Positions 1 through 7,535 of a stretch of 64,000 nucleotides of DNA are shown piece after piece. The notes beneath the pieces were generated by a model. The model did not search any database. It was not told the origin of the DNA and was given only the letters and a program-made list of their open reading frames with translations. A program made the translations under genes and the position numbers. The stretch is taken from contig NZ_RDQF01000013.1 of the NCBI RefSeq assembly GCF_004114425.1, forward strand, positions 104,770 through 168,769, read 5' to 3'. Source of the stretch: Bradyrhizobium vignae. Its GTDB lineage: Bacteria; Pseudomonadota; Alphaproteobacteria; Rhizobiales; Xanthobacteraceae. Numbering within the stretch: position 1 is the stretch's first letter; the number at the start of each line of letters is the position of its first letter.

Positions 1-948
1 CGTCATGTTCCATCTCCCATACGGTCAACAATGCGCAGCGTCCCTGGATAGGCCGCCTGGCTGACGGTTGGCTGACGAAGGATGCTCTCCGGACGCACAA
101 CCCCGCCGTCCGAGTTCCAATTTCATGGAAGCTGTTGTGGTGCTGAGGCAGCAATATCGGATGGCCCATAAGGTGCGGGATCGTCGATTGTAGCGCCTGT
201 CCGCATTCCGTTGCCTCGCCCTGACCAGTATGGAAATCTGCGCTGCCAGAAATAGCCCTGCCAAAGTCATTCCCGAATACCGAAAGCCGTCGAGCATGGC
301 GAACCGCAGGCCGATTTTCAGACTTGAGGCAGCAGCAAAGCTCTTACTAACCGGGAGGAGATGCCATTGTTCGAGCAACGATTTTCGGATCCAACAATGC
401 GTAGATCTGGCTCGATGTGGAACGTTCCGTCAAGACAACCTCTTCTTCTTGCGTTCGAGGAGCAGAACCTACGTTGCGCAAGTCTTTTTCAGAATAGGAC
501 CTCGCTGATGATGCTGACCAGTTAAGCGCACTTAGAATAATAGCGCAGTGAGCGCGCCAAGCACACCGAGCGCCAATCCGATATCGGCGAACCTACCGTT
601 GGCCCGTCTCGAAACAGCTGAAGCGTGATATTTTCGAGCTGCATGTATCCCAGTGCATATCCGAAGACGAGGAGGATACCGCCGAATGGTATCAGCAGAA
701 ACATCGGCAAGAGCGTTGTGAGGTCCCCGCCGGCCTGTCCAAACTGCTTTTGAGGCAATCAACGCTGCGAAAGCGCTACTCCAAAGAAAATGGCGCCCAC
801 CGCTCAATCTTCAATGCTGAACTCATCGCCTGACGTATCGAAAGCGCTATCAAGGTGGTCTCCAATCAATGGGCTGCATCTCCTGGCTGCCTTGGACAGC
901 TTGGCCGTCGATCTACACGATGCATGCACATGATCCGAGGCTGGCGGC
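1..948. other. No intact gene; membrane-protein remnant on the minus strand
   Basis: I see no intact gene. On the minus strand, about 532-760, two overlapping frames together give a hydrophobic run (DLTTLLPMFLLIPFGGILLV, then YALGYMQLEN and, after a frame change, ADIGLALGVLGALTALLF before a stop). This looks like the C-terminal end of a decayed multi-pass membrane protein of unknown family. Another hydrophobic stretch on the same strand near 230-330 may belong to the same or another ruin. Confidence 0.3.
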
Positions 949-1500
949 ATGAGCCTGAACACGACCGCGGTCCGGATCAAGGTGACCTCAAGGATGTGAA
1001 ACCGGAGGTGACGCGGTGCCTTGTCGTGCCGCTCACGCTGCGCCTTGATCGGCTGCATCTGACGCTTCAGGCGGCGTTTGGCTGGACGAACAGCCATCTC
1101 TTCGAGTTCCTGGCCGGCGAAGGACGTCGGGGTATCTGATCCCGAAGGAGATTTTGGCAATCAGCCCGCAAGACGCGGCTCTTCAATGTCGATCAGGAGA
1201 CCGGCGCGAAGACGGTCCATTATCTCTATGACTTCGGCGACAGCTGAGACCAAGTGATCACACTCGAAAAATGGTTCGACATCACGACGATAGAGGGACT
1301 TCCCTCCTGCTCGAGGACGTCGGCGGTGCGCCCGGCTATGCCGACTACCTCGATGCCAGCGGCGACCCTATTCATCTGGAACATGAAAATATGCGCCTTT
1401 GAGGTCCGCACAGTTCGACCCCAACGTCGTCGGCCCGAAGATGCTCGAGGCCGGCGTTAACGCATTGTCAAAAATTTGGAAGCCGTCAAGCGTCAATCAT
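949..1500 (+). pseudogene. Broken plasmid pRiA4b ORF-3-like protein
   Basis: Pieces of one protein can be followed through at least three frame changes. They are an N-terminal MSLNTTAVRIKVT, then KDVKPEVTRCLVVPLTLRLD and LHLTLQAAFGWTNSHLFEF, then VHYLYDFGDS followed by an in-frame stop, then LEKWFDIT, then DPNVVGPKMLEAGVNALSKIW near 1430-1480. The order and wording match the pRiA4b ORF-3 family (also IS1096 TnpR-like), whose members often sit on mobile DNA. The damage makes a functional product very unlikely. The function of the family is not established. Confidence 0.75.
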
Positions 1501-1533
1501 CAAAAGGCCCGCAGAGCTACGCTTAGAGTCCGC

Positions 1534-1795
1534 TTACCGGTCTGGCAAGCCAAGTTGGCAATGAGAGGCGAGGAGCTTCAGCTCGCTCACTTCAGCCGGA
1601 GTGAGTTTCTGGCTGAGGGACCGCAGCGCTTGTCTTGCCGCCTTGGGACCAACCCGGCAAGCCCGCGCACCTTCCAGGGCTTGCGAGGGATAGCTGCCAA
1701 CCGGGCGCATGCTTGAGCTCCACCATCCGCTTGCCGATGTAAAGCTCACGAGAAGGACCGGACATTAGATATAATCTAGCATCCCAACGGAGCAA
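1534..1795 (-). pseudogene. Possible frameshifted small hypothetical protein
   Basis: Two minus-strand frames complement each other: one starts MSGPSRELYIGKRMVELKHA, the other ends in VGPKAARQALRSLSQKLTPA followed by EVSELKLLAS. Read together they would make a helical protein of about 75 residues. I do not recognise the family and the call rests only on how naturally the two halves read. The remaining bases up to the rtxG stop (1796-1979) hold nothing I can name. Confidence 0.3.
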
Positions 1796-1979
1796 TCGCG
1801 GTTGCTGCCACAGTGCAGATAACAGCAGACCTCCTCAGCGTTCCCGAGGTCCCCACTTAACGAGTAACGCACATTTGCTCTGTATGAAGTCCAACATCAG
1901 CGGAACAGGCAGCCGCAATAGTGCGGCCGGCACCGGCCAGAGGAATGAAATGAATTTCAGAACTGTCGAAGAGCTCGAG

Positions 1980-3317
1980 CTAAATGATCTCGAAGTATCT
2001 CCGACGTTCAAAGTCGGTGACCTGATGTTGAACCGCTTCCCATTCCCAACGGCGCGAGCAAGAAAACGCTTCAACAAACCTTTCTCCGAAGATAGCACTT
2101 GCCGCTGCAGACTCTGCAAACCGAGAAGTTGCCTCTGATAGGCTTTGAGGCAGTCTCGCGGACGGAGGACACATTTGCGCGCTTGCATCACCGATGATCG
2201 AAGCCGGTAGTGCCGGACCTGTCTCGACACCCAATACTCCCGAACCAATCGCACATGCGAGCGCGAGATATGGGTTCAGGTCTGCGCCAGGTAGCCTATA
2301 CTCCAGGCGATGGGAAGATGGCTCTCCCGGAATGGCGCGAACCGCGCAGGAGCGGTTGTCAACTCCCCAGCTTGGACAGATTGGTGCCCAGCAGCCAGGC
2401 ACTAATCTCTTGTAGCTGTTGAAGTTCGGCGCAGCGAGCACACAGAACTCATTCATGTATTCTAGTTGTCCGGCGATGAATTGCCTCATAAGCTTCGAGA
2501 CGTTGCCGAACGCATCGCTGTCGTAAAACGCATTCTGACTATCCGAGAACATCGAGATGTGAATATGCCCGGACTGGCCGGGCCATTCCTCGGAAACCTT
2601 GGCCATGAATGTAGCCATCATGCCTCGCGTTTGCGCCCAGGCCTTCATCATCGACTTGAACATGGTTGCTCGATCGGCAGCTTCCAGCGCATCACAATGA
2701 CGAAGTGACGCTTCGACCACGCCAGGTCCCGTTTCAAAGTGCAGTCCGCTGAGAGGTATTCTAGCCTTCTCACAAAGCGCCAAGATCTCATCGAACAGCT
2801 CATGTTGCGCGACAGAGCGCGCAATCGAGTAGCCGAACGGGCCCCGAGTTAAAGGAGCCCATTCGCCGAACGGCTTTTCTTCAATCGTCTCTGCGTTCTC
2901 CTTAAACAGCATGAATTCAAACTCGAACCCGGCAGTGCAGTCGTATCCGTGTTCAGCAGCCCTTCGCAGGACCTTACGCAAAATACCGCGCGGGCAGATG
3001 TCCTCATGTGCGCCCGTGAACTCCGCGAGGTAGAGATATTGATCGCCGATATGAGACACCGAACGGCCGGTGCCTGACAGAATACGCAGGTCAGCATCTC
3101 CGAACGCTGATAGCGGCTTTTGCGTGAAACTGGCCGGAATGACTCGGTCCGCGCAATCCCACGCCAGCACCGCTTCAGAGAACTTGATAACTTTATCTCC
3201 ATCCGAGAGATCTTCACCCAAGACGTGTTTGCCTCGCAGAACGCCATCGAAGTCGCTTACGCCGACCATCGCCGCGCGGGCTGAATTCGCTCCGGTCAAC
3301 CTGGGATCAGTTGGCAT
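1980..3317 (-). CDS. rtxG: Glutamine synthetase-like ligase of the rhizobitoxine operon
   Basis: The 445-residue protein belongs to the glutamine synthetase superfamily (type III/gamma-glutamyl ligase branch). Visible family features are the GFEFEFMLFK metal-binding strand near residue 150, SGHIHISMF in the middle and SHRLEYRLPGADLNPYLALA toward the C-terminus. The ATG overlaps the TAA of the preceding ATP-grasp gene (TAATG), so translation is probably coupled. It is the last gene of a six-gene operon whose order fits B. elkanii rtxACDEFG. The family joins an amine to a carboxylate using ATP; the actual substrate here is unknown. It may amidate or gamma-glutamylate an intermediate or protect the producer. 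The name follows gene order, not a sequence comparison. Confidence 0.85.
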   Translation of the reverse strand: MPTDPRLTGANSARAAMVGVSDFDGVLRGKHVLGEDLSDGDKVIKFSEAVLAWDCADRVIPASFTQKPLSAFGDADLRILSGTGRSVSHIGDQYLYLAEFTGAHEDICPRGILRKVLRRAAEHGYDCTAGFEFEFMLFKENAETIEEKPFGEWAPLTRGPFGYSIARSVAQHELFDEILALCEKARIPLSGLHFETGPGVVEASLRHCDALEAADRATMFKSMMKAWAQTRGMMATFMAKVSEEWPGQSGHIHISMFSDSQNAFYDSDAFGNVSKLMRQFIAGQLEYMNEFCVLAAPNFNSYKRLVPGCWAPICPSWGVDNRSCAVRAIPGEPSSHRLEYRLPGADLNPYLALACAIGSGVLGVETGPALPASIIGDASAQMCPPSARLPQSLSEATSRFAESAAASAIFGERFVEAFSCSRRWEWEAVQHQVTDFERRRYFEII

Positions 3318-4603
3318 TAGCCGCGGTCCTGCATCACTAAATCGAACAGCTGGTCCATCCGCATTGCTCGCAACTTGCGATAGTCATTCTCAAGCTGAGT
3401 CAAGTCGCTATTCACGAGATAAACGATGCCTGGTGTTGACGCCAAGTCGATCGTGGGAACTAGCTCTTGACCAATCGGAACGAATGCAATGGCATCCGCG
3501 AAGCTTGGGAGCTTGCGGATTGCTTCGAGTCCCGGGTAACCGGCAACGACACCGCCCATATCTGAGATCAGCGAGACGCAAAGTGCGTGAGCCTGCCGCT
3601 TGTAGGGCCCGCGCAGCCTCATATATTCACCAAAGCCCATGGGATCTGCGTACCGCCAGGCCGTCAGACTCATGTGGTTGTGCCCCAACGCCATCGTTCG
3701 TGCTTTTGCCGACATGGTCCCTTGAAGCCTCGCTCCGAAGTCCACCAGAACCGGTCCGCGATGATCGACGATGATCTCAGCATGAGCCGGTCCGTTGACG
3801 ATCTGTAGTGCCTGCAGCGCATGCACCAAGTAGTCGGAAAGTTCCTGAACGATTGGTTCGCTGCCCCCCAACAATCTCTCGAGTGAGCAGACCGATGACG
3901 CCCTTTCAATAGGAACCGTGTCATAGGTCCAGGCCTCCGTAACGAAGGCTTCCCCGTCGATCGAGACGGCATTTACGGTGTATTGCTGGCCGTTTATTTT
4001 TTCTTGCCCAAGGGCAACACGATTCAGCGCTCCGACACGGTTCGTCTTCCCGACAATTGCGCTTACAGCGCGTTGAATATCAGCATCTGTCGAGCAGAAG
4101 AATACATCCTCGGTACCCGTACTGTTCAGGGGCTTGATCACGATCTGATCGAACTTCGCTTCACGCTTCCAGCTCGCGATCTCTACAGCACTGTCGGACA
4201 CGACTTGTCTGATCGATCGAACGCCTGCGGAGGTCAGCGCGCAAGACAATCGCGCTTTGTCACGCCGAGCAGCGGATAGCGCGGTCCCATTTGAAGGTAA
4301 GCCCAGCCGCTCCGACAAAGAATCGGCGAGCTCAACTCCGGTCTCGCAGCCCGCGATAACGAACTCGAATTTCCTGCCATCGAGAGCCTGAAGATGATAT
4401 TCAACGATGTCGTCATACCCCATGTGCTCGCTGGGGCGGATGACTTCATCATACAGATCCGCATTGAAATGCGATTGAAATATGGGCGGAATCTGTGCAG
4501 CCGACATCACATGCACCGTCCCAATTCCGTAGCGCTTGAATTCTTCCGGCAGGTATCGGCCGGTAGAGTATGCGTCTACGATTACACAATTCCGTTCTTT
4601 CAC
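3317..4603 (-). CDS. rtxF: ATP-grasp carboxylate-amine ligase of the rhizobitoxine operon
   Basis: The product is an ATP-grasp enzyme of about 428 residues. A Rossmann-like start (CVIVDAYSTGRYLPEEFKRY) is followed by the ATP-grasp core: FDQIVIKPLNSTGTEDVFF as phosphate loop region, then VNGPAHAEIIVDHRGPVLVD and FGARLQG as the metal-binding end. The longest reading frame starts further upstream, but I choose GTG at 4603. It follows GGAG at a good distance, forms a GTGA overlap with the stop of the upstream exporter gene, and the extra upstream residues look like a shadow of that gene. Such enzymes form an acyl phosphate and couple it to an amine, so a dipeptide-like conjugate is conceivable. 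The substrate is unknown. Confidence 0.85.
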   Translation of the reverse strand: MKERNCVIVDAYSTGRYLPEEFKRYGIGTVHVMSAAQIPPIFQSHFNADLYDEVIRPSEHMGYDDIVEYHLQALDGRKFEFVIAGCETGVELADSLSERLGLPSNGTALSAARRDKARLSCALTSAGVRSIRQVVSDSAVEIASWKREAKFDQIVIKPLNSTGTEDVFFCSTDADIQRAVSAIVGKTNRVGALNRVALGQEKINGQQYTVNAVSIDGEAFVTEAWTYDTVPIERASSVCSLERLLGGSEPIVQELSDYLVHALQALQIVNGPAHAEIIVDHRGPVLVDFGARLQGTMSAKARTMALGHNHMSLTAWRYADPMGFGEYMRLRGPYKRQAHALCVSLISDMGGVVAGYPGLEAIRKLPSFADAIAFVPIGQELVPTIDLASTPGIVYLVNSDLTQLENDYRKLRAMRMDQLFDLVMQDRG

Positions 4604-5622
4604 GAGGATCTCCGATACTGCAAGCAGATGTTGCCGATAGCGACAGCCGTAATGAGAGCATTTCCAATGAACGTATGTAACGAAGGCACGATGCGAGTAT
4701 CGAAATACTGGAACAGGAAGGTGATGATAGGGGCGGTAGACAGAACCATGTTGACGGTGAAGGGCTCTACGCGGCGAATGCCCTGCTGGATCAAGAGCAA
4801 AGGAATAATGATCGTCGACAGCCCAATTGTTGCGATCGCACACCAATGCTGGGAGACCTCAGGCACGATAGATGAATGGTCGACCAGCCCCAGCAGCAAG
4901 AGAATCGTTCCGTAGAAGCGATGCGCCAGGACTTGTCGGCCAGAAAACCCACGGTCGAACAGCAGTTTGACAAGTATATTTGTAAGGGCCAGCGATAGGC
5001 CGGCCACGATGGCCAGGACGATGCCAAAGGACGATCGCGCCCCCCACTCCACGCCTGCGTTACCGCTGGCCGAGATCCAAATCATGTAACTCCCGATCGT
5101 TGCGATCGTAACGCTCACGACAATATCGGATGCTGGAGGGGCACCCTGGCGCCTGATTAGTGCGTTTAGCCACACTGTTGCGGTGGGCCCCAGCGCCACC
5201 ATGAAGGCGACGACGATCGCAGGTTCGGCGTATTTCAGTCCGATAAATAGCCCGATCCAGCTGATTGCTGTCACGACATTGAGCGCGACGAAGACCAGGA
5301 GCGACCATTTCGCCACCGTCGCCTCGCCTCCCTCGTGGCGAGCCAGGAGATTGAACATCAAACAAACCGCAGCAAAGGACAGCAGGAGCGCGACGAACAC
5401 ATCCGCCTGCTGAAAATACGACGCCGCATAAACCTCGCCTGCCGCGCTCACGACGACATAAAGGGCCACAAAGAAAATTCCCAGAGCGAAGCGATTTGCC
5501 GATCGCCCACTCTTCCTTCGCCCGCGAGGCGGCGCAGGGCCTTCGCAGGGCCAGGCGCGTGCATCGGCTTCGAGGGAGTGTCCTTTCGACGTGCACGGAC
5601 CACGCTTGGTTCGAAATGTCAC
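4600..5622 (-). CDS. rtxE: EamA/DMT-family membrane transporter of the rhizobitoxine operon
   Basis: This 340-residue protein has a basic cytoplasmic N-terminus of about 45 residues and then about ten hydrophobic segments, arranged as two EamA-type halves (for example FALGIFFVALYVVVSAAGEV and IVLAIVAGLSLALTNILVKL). It starts at a GTG preceded by AGAGG, nine bases after the stop of the amidotransferase gene. Members of the drug/metabolite transporter superfamily often export amino acids and derivatives. Its place in the operon suggests export of rhizobitoxine or a precursor, which is an inference from context. Confidence 0.88.
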   Translation of the reverse strand: MTFRTKRGPCTSKGHSLEADARAWPCEGPAPPRGRRKSGRSANRFALGIFFVALYVVVSAAGEVYAASYFQQADVFVALLLSFAAVCLMFNLLARHEGGEATVAKWSLLVFVALNVVTAISWIGLFIGLKYAEPAIVVAFMVALGPTATVWLNALIRRQGAPPASDIVVSVTIATIGSYMIWISASGNAGVEWGARSSFGIVLAIVAGLSLALTNILVKLLFDRGFSGRQVLAHRFYGTILLLLGLVDHSSIVPEVSQHWCAIATIGLSTIIIPLLLIQQGIRRVEPFTVNMVLSTAPIITFLFQYFDTRIVPSLHTFIGNALITAVAIGNICLQYRRSS

Positions 5623-5631
5623 AATCCACCT

Positions 5632-6450
5632 CTAGTTCTTCTTAGTCTGGTGGTACCCAACACACGCCTCTCCAAATGCCTTGAACAGTTGTTTGCTGAG
5701 GAGATCGGTTGAGACGTGCCATTCGGGGTGCCATTGAACGCCGATTTGCAGGGTCGGGGCGCCAATGACCGAAGCCGCCTCGACCAAACCGTCAGGCGCC
5801 CACGCCTCACGTCTCAGCGCCGGTGCAAGCGCCTCGATACCTTGATTGTGCAGCGAGTTGACATGCACTTCGATCGTCCGCGTGATTGGAAAGAGCACGC
5901 CATCGGAACATATCCTGACGCTGTGCGCGGCGTCGTACTGACGGTCTCTTGGACGATCTGGCTTCTCGGCATGCATCGCGCCGCTTTCCGGCCTCCACTC
6001 GGCAAGCGATGAGCGGAGCGTGCCGCCGAAATAAACGTTGAGTTCCTGGAGCCCACGGCAGATGCCCAAAATAGGCATTCCGAGCGCGATGGCGCTCTCT
6101 ATAGTCACGGCAGAGAGCCTGTCCCGCGGACGGTCGAGGACCCCAACCTCAACATCCTGCCGATCAGCCTCCGTCAAGGACGCAGGCGCTCTCAAGACGG
6201 TGGGGTCGATGTTCGATTCATCACCTGTCAACAGCAGGCCGTCGAGCCGGCGCATAATCGCCGGGGCGACCTCCTCCCACGCATCGTCGGCGTCCACCGT
6301 CGGCAATATGACGCAAGCCACTCCCGCATGACGATGGAGTGCCTGCAAATACTTGCGCCGCAACCAGTCGCGATGCACACCATCGACCAGAAGACGGTTC
6401 GAGGTGACGCCAACCACCGCTCGGGTGCTCTCTGACTCTAGCAACGTCAT
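5632..6450 (-). CDS. rtxD: Class I glutamine amidotransferase-like (peptidase C26) protein
   Basis: The 272-residue protein shows the nucleophile elbow GICRGLQELNVYFGGTL and a late VQWHPEWH providing the catalytic His and Glu, so the Cys-His-Glu triad of gamma-glutamyl-gamma-aminobutyrate hydrolases (PuuD type, C26) is present. It overlaps the desaturase stop by ATGA, so the two are translationally coupled. In this operon it could remove a gamma-glutamyl group put on by the glutamine synthetase-like or ATP-grasp enzyme, as PuuD does after PuuA in putrescine breakdown. That pairing of a GS-like ligase with a C26 hydrolase is visible here, but the protected intermediate is hypothetical. Confidence 0.85.
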   Translation of the reverse strand: MTLLESESTRAVVGVTSNRLLVDGVHRDWLRRKYLQALHRHAGVACVILPTVDADDAWEEVAPAIMRRLDGLLLTGDESNIDPTVLRAPASLTEADRQDVEVGVLDRPRDRLSAVTIESAIALGMPILGICRGLQELNVYFGGTLRSSLAEWRPESGAMHAEKPDRPRDRQYDAAHSVRICSDGVLFPITRTIEVHVNSLHNQGIEALAPALRREAWAPDGLVEAASVIGAPTLQIGVQWHPEWHVSTDLLSKQLFKAFGEACVGYHQTKKN

Positions 6451-7505
6451 GCGACCTGCCCTCGCGAGCGAACCTCGGCAACTGACTGCTCATACAAGCG
6501 TCGATTTCGCTCCTTCAACTGAGTCATGACGCTAGGCTGACCTTGAGGTCCCTTGACAAAGAGTCCGCCCCAGGTCGCGGCAACCTTCGCGTAGTTCGGA
6601 TCCTGCATTCGGATTTTCTGAGCTTTGCGCAACAGCCAAAACGGGATACCCGGCGAAAGGTGATGCTCAAGGTGGTACTCATCCAAATTCTGCCCAAGTA
6701 TGGCCCGTTCGAGGAAATTTCCTTTCCGATTCCGAGTGAGATAGACGTTCTGCGTCTCGGTTTCGCACATAGGTGAGTGCTCGGCGAGCTCGATAAACCA
6801 GCCGAGGACCTGAAACGTGGTGAGATAGGGCACGATCCAAAACAGGACGACGATATGGAGCAGCCCAACAGCATATGACCCGGCCAGGATGCTGATCCAG
6901 AAGAGATAGAAGCCATACTTGTCGATAAGTATGCCGGAGCGGCTCTGATCCTCGACATCTGTGATCGAAAATCGATTGGTCCAAAGATACTTCAGATACG
7001 CCACTGTCGCGCCGCCGAAGATCGGCCTCCAGATCATGTTGAAGGCGTACCGCTCAGGAGGCTGCACGTCGTAAACGCCGCTGGCCAGGAAGAACTTCAG
7101 GTCGGGATCCTTGTCCGGGTCTCCAAGATAGGGATGATGCAAATAGACGTGCGAGATCCGGTAGGCCCAGTGGCGCTGGAACAAGGGATAGGAAGCAAAC
7201 AGAATGCCCAACACGTAGTTCCAGGTCGTGTTCTTCGCGAGCGTGCGGTGAGCCGCATCATGAGCGATGGTTGTCAATCCGCGCTGATAGGCACCAATTA
7301 GAAGGACGGCCAGCGGGTAGAGCCACCACGAGACCGACACAGTCGCGAGCGTGCACGCTGTGATGACAGCGTAATCTTTGGCAATATAAGCAGCTCCCGT
7401 TATGTTGTCGGGTCTCAGCTCGGAGAGCTGCTTATTGATCTCTCGGCTGAATTGAACGGCCTCATAACGTGATGACCTCAATTTCCAAGCGTCTGCCTGA
7501 TTCAT
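6447..7505 (-). CDS. rtxC: Dihydrorhizobitoxine desaturase (membrane fatty acid desaturase family)
   Basis: The 352-residue integral membrane protein has the three His boxes of membrane di-iron desaturases: HDAAH near residue 83, HVYLHH near 122, and EYHLEHH near 285, separated by hydrophobic segments. In Bradyrhizobium elkanii, RtxC introduces the vinyl double bond that turns dihydrorhizobitoxine into rhizobitoxine, an inhibitor of ACC synthase and cystathionine beta-lyase. The gene lies 30 bp after the bifunctional rtxA and has a good ribosome site (AGGAGAGG). All His boxes appear intact, so the last biosynthetic step should be possible. Confidence 0.93.
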   Translation of the reverse strand: MNQADAWKLRSSRYEAVQFSREINKQLSELRPDNITGAAYIAKDYAVITACTLATVSVSWWLYPLAVLLIGAYQRGLTTIAHDAAHRTLAKNTTWNYVLGILFASYPLFQRHWAYRISHVYLHHPYLGDPDKDPDLKFFLASGVYDVQPPERYAFNMIWRPIFGGATVAYLKYLWTNRFSITDVEDQSRSGILIDKYGFYLFWISILAGSYAVGLLHIVVLFWIVPYLTTFQVLGWFIELAEHSPMCETETQNVYLTRNRKGNFLERAILGQNLDEYHLEHHLSPGIPFWLLRKAQKIRMQDPNYAKVAATWGGLFVKGPQGQPSVMTQLKERNRRLYEQSVAEVRSRGQVA

Positions 7506-7535
7506 GAGAACCTCTCCTGATCGCCTTGCAGGTTG

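Noticed and set aside
4604..4846. 81-codon N-terminal extension of the ATP-grasp protein RtxF
   Set aside because: It is the alternate frame of the transporter gene; GTG 4603 has a ribosome site and a coupling overlap.
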